Source: Oceanobacillus piezotolerans (GTDB taxonomy: Bacteria > Bacillota > Bacilli > Bacillales > Amphibacillaceae). Taken from it: a stretch of 64,000 nucleotides of DNA. The number at the start of each line of letters is the position of its first letter. Position 1 is the stretch's first letter. Positions 1 through 8,081 of the stretch are shown piece by piece. The notes under the pieces were generated by a model. That model saw only the letters and a list, made by a program, of their open reading frames with translations, had not been told where the DNA came from and searched no databases. A program made the position numbers and the translations under genes. The stretch is taken from assembly GCF_003665065.1 (NCBI RefSeq), contig NZ_RCHR01000006.1:1-64000 (forward strand), read 5' to 3'.

Positions 1-86
1 TCAGAGACGATGAGGTTGATAGGTTCGAGATGGAAGCGTGGTGACACGTGGAGTTGACGGATACTAATCGATCGAGGACTTAACTA
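1..86 (+). rRNA. rrl: 23S ribosomal RNA, 3' end (partial)
   Basis: The window opens inside the last bases of a 23S rRNA gene. The stretch reads through the conserved 3' segment containing CTAATCGATCGAGGACTTAA, which ends 23S rRNA in Bacillaceae. The 5' part lies outside the window. The exact mature end is estimated by similarity to the Bacillus 23S tail. A 5S gene follows about 60 bases downstream, so this is the end of an rRNA operon transcribed on the plus strand. Confidence 0.93.
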
Positions 87-148
87 ACTTCTTTAATCGT
101 TGTTTACTCTTATTTAGTTTTGAAGGCGCAAGCCTTGAATTTCATATT

Positions 149-264
149 TGTCTGGTAGTGATGGCGGAGAGGCCACACCTGTTCCCATACCGAACACAGA
201 AGTTAAGCTCTCCAGCGCCGATGGTAGTTGGGTTTCCCCTGCGAGAGTAGGACACCGCCAGGCA
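149..264 (+). rRNA. rrf: 5S ribosomal RNA
   Basis: A complete 5S rRNA of about 116 bases. It contains the universally conserved core CCATACCGAACACAGAAG and the 3' segment GAGAGTAGGACACCGCCAGG, which pairs with the 5' segment CTGGTAGTGATGGCG. It is the last gene of the rRNA operon; no tRNA follows before the terminator. The exact ends are uncertain by a few bases. Confidence 0.95.
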
Positions 265-269
265 ACGAA

Positions 270-308
270 AAGTCAGGATACAATTTTTTGTATCCTGACT
301 TTTTTTAT
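270..308 (+). terminator. Intrinsic terminator of the rRNA operon
   Basis: A perfect 12-bp inverted repeat (AGTCAGGATACA and its complement) with a short T-rich loop, followed at once by TTTTTTT. It lies directly after 5S and is a textbook rho-independent terminator. Confidence 0.95.
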
Positions 309-646
309 TGGAAATACAATGCTACGGACATTATCGATCTATATTGACAGTATTTATTAAATTAGGACAGTAAATAAATCTTCTAGACATAATTTACTAT
401 CTGGGATCTTCTAAACAGGCAACTAAAGGACTGGCAAAACCCAAGTTTTTTTTCTTACAAAGTGTACTAACAGTTAAAAAAGGGTATACATATCTAAATC
501 GAAGTTAAAGTCATGATCTAACATATTCCTCTATTAAGCAAGTATACTCCTGAGTCATTTGCTCCCCTTTTTTTGAGCAAAATGTATAAAGGAGCGAGAA
601 TTACCCAAGCATATCAATATACAAATAGTTAAAGGAGCAAAGACAT
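309..646 (+). other. Non-coding stretch between rRNA operon and P450
   Basis: AT-rich, about 340 bases, with no convincing gene or structured element. Short open frames on the minus strand here are antisense to the P450 start and have no ribosome binding sites. The only functional signal I see is AAAGGAG just before the P450 start. Confidence 0.6.
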
Positions 647-1906
647 ATGCCATATCGTGAACAAATACCGATTGATCGAGGATTAGATAATAGTTTAGCT
701 CTATTGCTTGAGGGATACCAATATATAACAAATCGGCGTAACCAATATAATCGAGATATTTTCGAGACACGTTTATTAGGTGGCCAAAAAACCATATGTA
801 TTGCTGGTAAAGAAGCAGCCGAGGTTTTTTATGATGAAAATAAATTTATAAGAAAAGGCGCTGCTCCAAAACGCGTACGTCAAACATTATTTGGGGAAAA
901 CGTTGTACAGACTCTAGATAATAAAAGACATAAACAAAGGAAGGCACTATTTATGTCTTTAATGACTGACGAGGGACTTCAGGAAATTGAAAATATTACA
1001 TACGCACTGTGGCAAGATACTATTAACTCTTGGGAAAGGAAGGATAAAGTTATCCTCTTTGAAGAAGCAAAGTTATTATTAACGAAAGTTGCATGTAAAT
1101 GGGCAGGTGTTCCCTTAAAAGAGCAAGAAGCCAAGCTCCGGGCGGATCAGCTTTCTGCATTATTCGATTCGGCTGCAGCAATCGGTCTGAGACACTGGAG
1201 GGGACGGCATGCAAGGAATCAAGCTGAGAAATGGATAGCTAATCTAGTGGAAGAAATTCGCAATGATGAAAAGGATACCTCAAAGCAAACAGCATTATAT
1301 AAGATGGCGATGTATCGTGATGAAGATGGGGAATTATTAGATTCTAATATAATAGCTGCTGAAGTATTAAATATACTAAGGCCTATCGTGGCAATCGCAG
1401 TTTATATTGTATTTAGTGCTTTAGCTATTCACCAATATCCGGAGGAACGTGAAAAGCTAAAAAGCAATGACGAATCCTACTTAGAGATGTTTGTCCAAGA
1501 AATCCGCCGTTACTATCCGTTTTTTCCGTTTGCAGCGGCGCGTGTTCGGGATGACTTTCTCTGGAAAGGGCATGATTTTAAGAAAGGGAATCTGGTCTTA
1601 TTAGATATATATGGAACCAACCATCATTCTGATTTATGGAATGAGCCATTTGTATTTAATCCAGAAAGGTTTAAAGAGAGACCAGAAAATGCCTTTGACC
1701 TGATACCACAAGGTGGGGGCAGCCATCATATGGGGCATCGATGTCCAGGTGAATGGATAACACTGAGGGTGATGAAGGTAAGTATAAATGTAATAATTAA
1801 TCAAATACAGTATGATGTACCAAATCAGAATTTAAATTATAGTATGAGAAGAGTTCCAAGTATACCTAATAGCAGGTTTATTATATCTCATGTTAAAAAG
1901 TGCTGA
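647..1906 (+). CDS. cypC: Cytochrome P450, CYP152-type fatty acid hydroxylase (peroxygenase)
   Basis: A 419-residue soluble P450 of the CYP152 group (Bacillus P450-BS-beta/CypC). These enzymes use hydrogen peroxide to hydroxylate long-chain fatty acids at the alpha or beta carbon, without a reductase partner. The heme-binding loop GGGSHHMGHRCPGEW is present with the cysteine ligand at residue 366. The segment LRPIVAIAVYI has Arg245-Pro246 where CYP152 enzymes carry the Arg-Pro pair that binds the substrate carboxylate instead of the usual acid-alcohol pair. Length matches the family. AAAGGAG stands 9 bases before the ATG. Monocistronic, ending in a terminator. The subfamily call is strong; alpha versus beta specificity cannot be read from the sequence. 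Confidence 0.9.
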   Translation: MPYREQIPIDRGLDNSLALLLEGYQYITNRRNQYNRDIFETRLLGGQKTICIAGKEAAEVFYDENKFIRKGAAPKRVRQTLFGENVVQTLDNKRHKQRKALFMSLMTDEGLQEIENITYALWQDTINSWERKDKVILFEEAKLLLTKVACKWAGVPLKEQEAKLRADQLSALFDSAAAIGLRHWRGRHARNQAEKWIANLVEEIRNDEKDTSKQTALYKMAMYRDEDGELLDSNIIAAEVLNILRPIVAIAVYIVFSALAIHQYPEEREKLKSNDESYLEMFVQEIRRYYPFFPFAAARVRDDFLWKGHDFKKGNLVLLDIYGTNHHSDLWNEPFVFNPERFKERPENAFDLIPQGGGSHHMGHRCPGEWITLRVMKVSINVIINQIQYDVPNQNLNYSMRRVPSIPNSRFIISHVKKC

Positions 1907-1933
1907 AGTGACTATCCTTCAGCACTTTTTTAA
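1897..1933 (+). terminator. Terminator after the P450 gene
   Basis: Inverted repeat AAGTGCTGAAG / CTTCAGCACTT with an 8-base loop followed by TTTT. The stem includes the P450 stop codon. Confidence 0.88.
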
Positions 1934-1994
1934 TTCTAGGACAAACGTTTGTTTGAATATATTGGATTAGATTTTAATCTATTAGGAGGATAAT

Positions 1995-3401
1995 ATGCGA
2001 ATTCATGTTGTGCAGAGAGGTGAGTCATTATGGGGGATTTCACAGCAATATAACATACCAATTAACCAAATCATTCTAATTAACGAGATAGATAACCCAG
2101 ATATTTTAGTCATTGGCCAAGCACTTGTAATACCGGATTTAATGAGAGAATATGTTATACAACCTGGGGATAAGTTAGAATCTATTGCATCACGATATGG
2201 GGTAACAGTCCGAGAGCTTGCTGCTGCTAACCAAATCATGAATCCTTCTCTAATCTATGCTGGGCAAATGCTTGTGTTGCCGTATTTCCCGCATGTTGTA
2301 AGACAAGGGGAATCACTCTGGTCTATTGCTTCAAGTTATGGAATTCCATTGACTCAGCTCTTACAGGCGACATCCATTCTGAATCCGTCGCTCATTTACG
2401 CTGGTCAAACGATTCGTATTCCTAATATTAGACCTTCAATAGAGGTAAATGCGTATGCTACTGAATTTGATGAAGCAGGCAGACAAGAAGTTCTTCGGTT
2501 AGGGAGAAATTTTACGTATTTGTCATCTTTTATGTATAGCATTAGAGAAGATGGTTCACTAACGGAGCTGCAAGATAAACCGGTACTTGATGCAGCGAGA
2601 CTCAATGGGGTTGCCCCATTACTTACTTTAACGAATTTCAGAAATTCCGAATTTAATTCGGATCTAGCAGCAACGATTTTGAGAAGTGCTAGTATACAAG
2701 AAACTCTGATCGCAAATGTCATTCAAGAGATACGGGATAAGAAAGCCGGAGGAATTAATATCGATTTTGAATATGTTTACCCTGAAGACAGGGAGAACTA
2801 CAATGCTTTTTTACGTCGAATGGTTGAAAGTTTACATCCACTAGGCTATCTTGTCTCAACAGCAGTAGCTCCAAAAACTAGTGCAGACCAAAAGGGAATA
2901 CTTTATGAAGCACATGATTATAAAGCCCATGGGGAAATAGTGGATTTTGTTGTAGTTATGACATATGAGTGGGGCTGGGCTGGGGGTAGACCATGGGCAA
3001 TTGCACCGATTAATGAAGTTCGCAAGGTACTGGATTATGCGGTGACAGAGATTCACAGGGATAAGATCATGATGGGAATCCCTCTCTATGGGCGTGATTG
3101 GAAGATACCTTGGCAGCAGGGTACATTTGCTAGAACGGTAAGTCCAAAGGAAGCAGTTCAACTTGCGGCAAGATACGGGGCCAGCATACAGTATAACCAA
3201 ACATATCAATCTCCTTTTTTCCGTTATGTTGATGAAAGCGATCAGGAACATGAAGTTTGGTTTGAGGACGCACGAAGTATACAAGCCAAGTATGAAACAG
3301 TGAAAGAGTATGGTCTAAGAGGAGTAGGATATTGGGTATTAGGCAGCCCCTTTCCACAGAATTGGCCAGTACTTCAAAGTAATTTTATAATCCAGAAATA
3401 A
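1995..3401 (+). CDS. LysM-repeat glycoside hydrolase family 18 (YaaH/SleL-like spore cortex-lytic type)
   Basis: A 468-residue protein with three N-terminal LysM domains (about 1-48, 51-95 and 98-142, each with a GESLWSI-type motif and a LVIP-type end), then a GH18 barrel from about residue 148. LysM binds peptidoglycan. This architecture matches Bacillus YaaH/YdhD/SleL, N-acetylglucosaminidases that degrade spore cortex during germination. The catalytic segment GGINIDFEYV places the acid Glu at residue 259; only the last Asp and the Glu of the canonical DxxDxDxE are kept, which I recall also in SleL relatives. No signal peptide is visible, as usual for coat-associated members. Most relatives have two LysM modules; here there are three. 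TAGGAGG precedes the ATG. Confidence 0.88.
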   Translation: MRIHVVQRGESLWGISQQYNIPINQIILINEIDNPDILVIGQALVIPDLMREYVIQPGDKLESIASRYGVTVRELAAANQIMNPSLIYAGQMLVLPYFPHVVRQGESLWSIASSYGIPLTQLLQATSILNPSLIYAGQTIRIPNIRPSIEVNAYATEFDEAGRQEVLRLGRNFTYLSSFMYSIREDGSLTELQDKPVLDAARLNGVAPLLTLTNFRNSEFNSDLAATILRSASIQETLIANVIQEIRDKKAGGINIDFEYVYPEDRENYNAFLRRMVESLHPLGYLVSTAVAPKTSADQKGILYEAHDYKAHGEIVDFVVVMTYEWGWAGGRPWAIAPINEVRKVLDYAVTEIHRDKIMMGIPLYGRDWKIPWQQGTFARTVSPKEAVQLAARYGASIQYNQTYQSPFFRYVDESDQEHEVWFEDARSIQAKYETVKEYGLRGVGYWVLGSPFPQNWPVLQSNFIIQK

Positions 3402-3412
3402 GAAAGCCAATG

Positions 3413-3448
3413 GCTACCTTTAAGTTATTAATGAACTTAAGAGGTAGC
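3413..3448. terminator. Bidirectional terminator between GH18 gene and yaiI-type gene
   Basis: Convergent genes share an inverted repeat: GCTACCTTTAAGTT and AACTTAAGAGGTAGC around a 7-base loop, with a T-rich flank on each strand. The stem overlaps the last codons of the minus-strand gene. Confidence 0.8.
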
Positions 3449-3886
3449 TTCTTTAAGCGTTTGGATAAAAAGCTTTTTAAACTTTCCCCGGTCTTCTTCT
3501 GTAAAAGGTTTTGGCCCTTTTGTCCGTTTCCCGCTTTTTCTAGCCTTTGCGCTTAAATAGCGGGTTTGCAATAGTTGATCTATATTTTCATTGGTATAGG
3601 CGAAACCTTTATGGTGGAGAACGATACACCCCTTTGGTAAGCCAAGCGAGGCTAAACCGTAATCTTGTGTAACAATGATATCCCCCTTTTTCGCTAGTTT
3701 CATAATACGATAATCGGCTGCGTCCGTACCAGTATCTACATAGATTATTTCCACCCCTGAGGGTTGTATCTCCGTTGAGAAATGGGAAAAGCTTGTTACA
3801 AGGACCACTGGTATTCCCAAATTTGTACCTTCTTTAATAATGATGTCTTTAACAGGACAAGCATCTGCATCTACGTATATTTTCAT
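3437..3886 (-). CDS. YaiI/YqxD family protein (DUF188, UPF0178)
   Basis: A 149-residue DUF188 protein, the family of E. coli YaiI and B. subtilis YqxD. It begins with the family signature [11 protein letters not shown] (residues 4-14). It also has [21 protein letters not shown] and the basic C-terminal stretch [13 protein letters not shown]. The fold is thought to be PIN-like, which would suggest a nuclease, but no activity is firmly assigned. The conserved Asp residues 6 and 8 fit a metal site. Length is normal. Transcribed alone and convergent with the GH18 gene. GGGAGTAAAG precedes the ATG. Confidence 0.92.
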   Translation of the reverse strand: MKIYVDADACPVKDIIIKEGTNLGIPVVLVTSFSHFSTEIQPSGVEIIYVDTGTDAADYRIMKLAKKGDIIVTQDYGLASLGLPKGCIVLHHKGFAYTNENIDQLLQTRYLSAKARKSGKRTKGPKPFTEEDRGKFKKLFIQTLKEATS

Positions 3887-3993
3887 ACTTCTTTACTCCC
3901 TAATTGTTGTCATTCTATTACATATGGTTTCCTATTTCCTATCGTATTATATCCTCATCAACATAACAATATATATAGTTAAATAATATGAAC

Positions 3994-4023
3994 TTTACAA
4001 TAGTGTGCGACATACACTATAAT
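3994..4023 (+). promoter_or_regulatory. Promoter with embedded operator for the PadR/HAAS operon
   Basis: TTTACA (3994-3999) and TATAAT (4018-4023) are 18 bases apart. The spacer holds a perfect inverted repeat TAGTGT-N7-ACACTA (4001-4019), placed to block RNA polymerase. PadR proteins commonly repress their own genes through such dyads. The site therefore looks like an autoregulatory operator (inference). Confidence 0.7.
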
Positions 4024-4042
4024 GAGTTTAGGAGTTGATAAC

Positions 4043-4405
4043 GTGAGTAATGTAAATGACCATTTAGATAAACTGATGCAAGAATTAAGACGCGGAACTC
4101 TAACAATTGGAGTTCTTAGCCAGCTCTCTGAACCTCAATATGGATATTCGCTTGTTACTATGTTAGGGGATAAAGGCATTCATGTAGAGCCGGGAACACT
4201 TTATCCATTGCTAAGGAGGCTGGAGAAGCAGGGGTTACTGGATAGTAAGTGGGATACAAATGAGTCCAGACCTCGGAAGTATTATTTATTAAGTAAGACT
4301 GGGAAAGAAGTATATTGTTTACTGGTTGGTGAATGGATGGGCATTGTAGATAGTTTGAATCATGTCATTCAACAAAAAGGAGAAGAAGAAAATGGAGCTG
4401 ATTGA
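4043..4405 (+). CDS. PadR family transcriptional regulator
   Basis: A 120-residue PadR-type winged-helix repressor. LRRGTLTIGVLSQL opens the helix-turn-helix and GIHVEPGTLYPLLRRLEKQGLL is the recognition and wing region. The C-terminal helix would form the dimer. I take GTG at 4043 as start: TAGGAG lies 7 bases upstream. An in-frame ATG at 4022 lies inside the promoter -10 box and cannot be translated from that promoter. The gene overlaps the next one by 14 bases. Paired with a HAAS-domain membrane protein, a common arrangement in which the PadR protein controls the partner. The inducing signal is unknown. Confidence 0.9.
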   Translation: MSNVNDHLDKLMQELRRGTLTIGVLSQLSEPQYGYSLVTMLGDKGIHVEPGTLYPLLRRLEKQGLLDSKWDTNESRPRKYYLLSKTGKEVYCLLVGEWMGIVDSLNHVIQQKGEEENGAD

Positions 4406-5399
4406 AAGGTATATTTATGCAGTTATACAAAAGTTACCACAATCCCAAAGAGAGGAAATTTCAATAGAATTACGTGGCCTCATACAGGATATGTTAGAGG
4501 AACGGGTAGAGGGGAGGAAACCTACAGATCGTGATGTAGAAGAAGTATTGCAAGAGTTAGGAAACCCAAAGAATTTAGCTGGGCAATACCGTGAGTCAAA
4601 GAATTATCTTATTGGGCCAGAATTATACGATTCTTTTATATTAGTATTAAAAGTTGTCATGATAACCTTGTCTATTGTATTGGCAATAGAATTTGTCGTA
4701 CAAATTATTATAGAGCCGATGTCTATTCTTGAACATTTTATTGACCTTATTGTTACGGTTGTTACAGTAATTCCTACAGCATTTGGCTGGACTGCAATTT
4801 GGTTTGCACTTGCCGAGCACTTTAGTGAGATTAATCCAAAAGATTTAAAAATGGAAAAGGAATGGAAACCATCAGACTTACCTCCTATTCCAGATACGAA
4901 GGGACAAATAAAGCGCACGGACCCAATCGCGGGAATTATATTTTATGTCTTCCTCATTGCATTATTTTCGTTTTCGACGAATTACTTTGGCGTATGGATT
5001 TTTCGAGATGGATATAGAGGAGCCATTCCATTTTTAAATCCAGAAGCCAATAATATATTTCTACTATTCATCATTCTTATTTTAGGATTTGGTATTATAA
5101 AAGAAAGCCTTAAACTCGTATATAGAAAATGGAATGTTCAACTGGTTGTATTTACGGCGATTCTAAACGTAGTTTCGTTCTTAGTGGTCATGCTTATGAT
5201 TTCTGAACCAGAATTTTGGAATCCAACTTTTATGAATGAATTGGTTCAATATGGTGTTCTATCAGAAGGTACTGAGGCATATCAGACCGTTCATACAATA
5301 TGGAACCAATCTACAAGATGGATACTGGTATTTATGGCAATAGGGTTAATCTGGGAGATAGTCGATGGACTTGTAAAAGTATTTAGACAGAAAAAATAA
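4392..5399 (+). CDS. HAAS (DUF1700-like) domain membrane protein, PadR partner
   Basis: A 335-residue protein with a cytoplasmic N-terminal domain of about 70 residues (YIYAVIQKLPQSQREEISIE ... DVEEVLQELGNPKNLAGQYR). This is the HAAS-type pattern found next to PadR regulators. About six hydrophobic membrane segments follow (roughly 80-105, 115-140, 190-215, 225-245, 255-275, 310-328). I start it at ATG 4392, preceded by AAAGGAG at 9 bases, rather than an upstream in-frame ATG inside padR that has no ribosome binding site. The 14-base overlap with padR implies coupled translation. Function unknown; such proteins are thought to transmit envelope signals to PadR. Confidence 0.8.
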   Translation: MELIERYIYAVIQKLPQSQREEISIELRGLIQDMLEERVEGRKPTDRDVEEVLQELGNPKNLAGQYRESKNYLIGPELYDSFILVLKVVMITLSIVLAIEFVVQIIIEPMSILEHFIDLIVTVVTVIPTAFGWTAIWFALAEHFSEINPKDLKMEKEWKPSDLPPIPDTKGQIKRTDPIAGIIFYVFLIALFSFSTNYFGVWIFRDGYRGAIPFLNPEANNIFLLFIILILGFGIIKESLKLVYRKWNVQLVVFTAILNVVSFLVVMLMISEPEFWNPTFMNELVQYGVLSEGTEAYQTVHTIWNQSTRWILVFMAIGLIWEIVDGLVKVFRQKK

Positions 5400-5438
5400 T
5401 ATCTGAGTAAGGTGTTCTAAGAATGGGGGATGGACGAT

Positions 5439-5942
5439 ATGAGATTAGTAGAACCATCTATGGAATGGCAGAATGAACATAAAAGCTATGTGGAAGAATG
5501 GGGGCCATCAAGGCTTGTACCGAGCAGCTTTAATATAAGCAAGTTTGAAACGTATGCAGATTTCCTGGATAACTTTTTTGCTCGACAAAAGGGGGACGGG
5601 AATTGGGTTCCAAGCTCAGGATACATGTTAATCGATGATAACAAAGCATTGGTCGGAATGGTAGACATTCGCCACGAGTTAAATGAGGATTTACTTCAGA
5701 TTGGTGGGCATGTTGGTTATGGCATTAGGCCCACAGAAAGAGGAAAAGGCTATGCAACTAGGATCCTTGCTGAAGCATTGAAGAAATGCAAGGAATTAAA
5801 TATCCCACGTGTTTTAGTTACTTGTGACAAGGAGAATATTGGTTCTGCAAAGGTGATTATAAAAAATGGCGGTGTGGAGGACGAATCATTTATCGACAAG
5901 GACGGTAAGGTAATACGAAGGTTCTGGATACAGCTTTTTTAA
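5439..5942 (+). CDS. GNAT family N-acetyltransferase
   Basis: A 167-residue single-domain GNAT acetyltransferase. Motif A, the acetyl-CoA pyrophosphate loop, is visible as GYGIRPTERGKGYATRIL. After it come LNIPRVLVTCDKENIGSAKVI and KNGGV, typical of motif B in RimJ/RimL-like members. The substrate cannot be inferred. I choose ATG 5439 because GGGGGA is 8 bases upstream; the ATG nine bases earlier directly abuts that ribosome binding site. Followed by a terminator, so monocistronic or the tail of the PadR transcript. Confidence 0.85.
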   Translation: MRLVEPSMEWQNEHKSYVEEWGPSRLVPSSFNISKFETYADFLDNFFARQKGDGNWVPSSGYMLIDDNKALVGMVDIRHELNEDLLQIGGHVGYGIRPTERGKGYATRILAEALKKCKELNIPRVLVTCDKENIGSAKVIIKNGGVEDESFIDKDGKVIRRFWIQLF

Positions 5943-5983
5943 CCAAAATGGGAATGTGGCAAAATAACAATACGAACGTGTAT

Positions 5984-6014
5984 CAAAAGATGTCTGAAAA
6001 TAGGCATCTTTTTC
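5984..6014 (+). terminator. Terminator after the GNAT gene
   Basis: Hairpin AAAGATGTCT / AGGCATCTTTTT with a short A-rich loop and trailing T residues. It separates the acetyltransferase from the GntR-ABC operon. Confidence 0.75.
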
Positions 6015-6046
6015 TATTGCTTTTACATATAATAAATTATATACTA

Positions 6047-6062
6047 CATTACATGAGTAATG
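6047..6062 (+). promoter_or_regulatory. Putative GntR operator upstream of the first GntR-ABC operon
   Basis: CATTAC-ATGA-GTAATG is a perfect dyad with 6-bp arms, 25 bases before the GntR start. It lies just downstream of a plausible promoter (TTGCTT at 6018 and TATACT at 6040, 16 bases apart). Its position suits autorepression by the adjacent GntR protein (inference). Confidence 0.5.
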
Positions 6063-6086
6063 CACTAATTCAGCGGAGGTGCAAAT

Positions 6087-6470
6087 TTGATCAGTTCAGA
6101 TGGTTCAACACCAATCTATGTGCAAATTGCAGAATGGATTGAGACGGAAATATTAATAGGAAATCTAAAACATGATGAAAAAGTGTATTCACAATACAAG
6201 CTTGCGGAGATGTTTACCATTAACCCAGCAACAGCAGCAAAGGGATTAAATCTATTATCGGATGAAAATATTCTTTATACGAAGCGGGGGTTAGGAAAAT
6301 TCGTGACAGCTGAGGCGAAGCAAATTATTATCGACAAAAGGAAAAATCACAAGTTAAAGGGACTACTTGAAGAGGCAGCAATGGAGGCGAAGATTCTCCA
6401 TGTTCAAGATGAAGAATTATTATTGATGTTAAAAACAATTATGAAAGATAGCAAGGGGGATACGAGATGA
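6087..6470 (+). CDS. GntR family regulator, YtrA subfamily
   Basis: A 127-residue regulator with an N-terminal GntR winged helix: PIYVQIAEWIETEILIG, then KVYSQYKLAEMFTINPATAAKGL. The short C-terminal helical tail, with no ligand domain, is diagnostic of the YtrA subfamily, whose members repress linked ABC transporter operons. The start is a TTG at 6087 with GGAGG 7 bases upstream. The residues before the HTH start match family length. Its stop overlaps the next ATG (ATGA). It probably senses cell-envelope stress or a transported compound, but no ligand is known. Confidence 0.87.
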   Translation: MISSDGSTPIYVQIAEWIETEILIGNLKHDEKVYSQYKLAEMFTINPATAAKGLNLLSDENILYTKRGLGKFVTAEAKQIIIDKRKNHKLKGLLEEAAMEAKILHVQDEELLLMLKTIMKDSKGDTR

Positions 6471-7357
6471 ATGTTATAGAGTGTAATGGATTAACGAAAA
6501 TGCAAGGTAATCATACAGCACTTGATCAGCTTTCTTTTTCCATCAAGGAGCACACCATTACTGGATTAATCGGAAGGAATGGAGCAGGAAAAACAACCTT
6601 ATTAAAAATCTTAGCTGGACATTGGAAGGAAACTTCAGGGGAAGTTACGGTCTTTTCCAAGCGGCCGTTTCACAACCTCTTTGTATCTGTAAACAGTATC
6701 TACATCGATGACCAACTTGCCTTTTCAACTACGATGACCCTTTCAGAAATCTTAAACGAAGCCAGTCGATTCTATCCAAATTGGGATAAACAGCTGTCAG
6801 AACGATTATTTAACTATTTTTCTTTTCACGAAAATCAGAAGCATGACCAATTGTCAAAAGGGAGGAAATCAACTTTTCATATGATTATCGGTATAGCCTC
6901 TCGCTGCGCATTAACGTTGCTTGATGAACCAACGACCGGGATGGATGCAGCGGTTCGAAAGGATTTTTATCGTGCATTGTTAAGAGACTATCTGGACCAT
7001 CCAAGAACAATGATTCTCTCTAGTCACCATTTGGAAGAGATGGAGGATTTACTGGAAAATGTCTTACTCATTCAAAATGGAAGGAAATACTTACATCTGC
7101 CAATGGATGAATTAAAAGAGTATGGTATTGGAGTAACCGGAAGAACCGAAATGGTAAGGCAGTGGATTCATAATAAAAAAGTCATTTATGTTAAAGAAGT
7201 CGGGAAGAATGCTACCTATGCAGTGCTCAAAAGAGAGGGACTTCCATTAGAGAAGGCAAAACAGCTTGGTATGGAGCTCACCCCCGTGTCTGCCAGTGAT
7301 ATCTGTATTTACCTAACAAATCAAACCAAAGGGGGGATTGACGATGTCTTTAAATAA
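6467..7357 (+). CDS. ABC transporter ATP-binding protein (YtrB-like)
   Basis: A 296-residue ABC ATPase. Walker A GRNGAGKTT sits near residue 38; Walker B with D-loop is LTLLDEPTTGMD near 150. The H-loop is SSHHLEEMEDLL. The signature helix is weak (LSKGRKSTF instead of LSGGQ), as in many YtrB-like proteins. A C-terminal extension of about 90 residues is unusual for an importer ATPase and fits exporter-type GntR-linked systems. It overlaps the GntR stop by 4 bases and runs into the permease gene. The substrate is unknown; bacitracin-like or cell-wall targets are possible from the family but unproven here. Confidence 0.88.
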   Translation: MNVIECNGLTKMQGNHTALDQLSFSIKEHTITGLIGRNGAGKTTLLKILAGHWKETSGEVTVFSKRPFHNLFVSVNSIYIDDQLAFSTTMTLSEILNEASRFYPNWDKQLSERLFNYFSFHENQKHDQLSKGRKSTFHMIIGIASRCALTLLDEPTTGMDAAVRKDFYRALLRDYLDHPRTMILSSHHLEEMEDLLENVLLIQNGRKYLHLPMDELKEYGIGVTGRTEMVRQWIHNKKVIYVKEVGKNATYAVLKREGLPLEKAKQLGMELTPVSASDICIYLTNQTKGGIDDVFK

Positions 7358-8081
7358 CGTTGATATAAAGAGAGTTATACGTCAGCAATTTAGTTATAAG
7401 TGTAAAGCAAACACAAGTCTTTTTACCTCGATGATCGTTATTCAATTGATTGCCGTACTGTTTTCCTTAAGTGGTACAGGCATGATCGGGACATCCATTG
7501 GTTATAACGGAGTTAGCATTCAATTCTACTCCGGAGATATTGTGCTTGTCTTTACGATGATTTGGGCATTTATTACTGCTATTATGCTTACAACGAAGAC
7601 CTACACCGAAACAGATTATGTGTTTGTAGCAAACCACTTAACGAGTAACCTTTCTAATATTGCCTTCTTATTTGTTGCAAGTGTCATTGGTGCGATTACT
7701 TCCTTACTTGCTGTTTATTTATTGAAAGTTGTGATGCTTCTCTTTTTCGACCACGGATGGATGGCAGCTAGTCAAGAAATTAGTGTTGGCCAATGGGTTA
7801 GTGGGTTTTTAACAACCATTTTTTATTTGTTCATGTTTAGTGCAATAGGCTATTTAATCGGTCAATTAACGCAGCGAAACAAGCTTTTTATTGTTATCAT
7901 TCCAGCATTCATCATTGGATCTTTGGTTATATTTGTTGGGAGTACCATCCTAATGGATATCAGTCAATTTTACTTTAATGACTCCTCCTTCTTTAGTGTT
8001 TTCATAAAAACAGTTGGAACGTCCTTTATACTATTCCTTATTTCTATGGTGTTATCTAACGGACAGGAGGTTAGAAAATGA
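7344..8081 (+). CDS. ABC transporter permease subunit
   Basis: A 245-residue integral membrane protein with about six hydrophobic segments, spread across the length (roughly 25-45, 65-85, 105-130, 155-175, 185-205, 220-240). Position after the ATPase makes it the membrane partner of that subunit. ATG 7344 is preceded by GGGGGG at 7 bases; a TTG two codons earlier is possible but worse placed. It overlaps the ATPase gene by 14 bases and the following gene by 4. No substrate-binding protein is encoded nearby, which favours export or a signalling role. Confidence 0.8.
   Translation: MSLNNVDIKRVIRQQFSYKCKANTSLFTSMIVIQLIAVLFSLSGTGMIGTSIGYNGVSIQFYSGDIVLVFTMIWAFITAIMLTTKTYTETDYVFVANHLTSNLSNIAFLFVASVIGAITSLLAVYLLKVVMLLFFDHGWMAASQEISVGQWVSGFLTTIFYLFMFSAIGYLIGQLTQRNKLFIVIIPAFIIGSLVIFVGSTILMDISQFYFNDSSFFSVFIKTVGTSFILFLISMVLSNGQEVRK

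Noticed and set aside
148-360. Open frame over the 5S rRNA and its terminator
   Set aside because: It reads straight through a highly conserved 5S gene and a hairpin; no ribosome binding site.
555-795. Minus-strand open frames upstream of and overlapping the P450 start
   Set aside because: They overlap the P450 gene antisense and have no ribosome binding site or family features.
5948-6142. Plus-strand frame between the GNAT and GntR genes
   Set aside because: It passes through a terminator and the GntR operator and overlaps the well supported GntR start.
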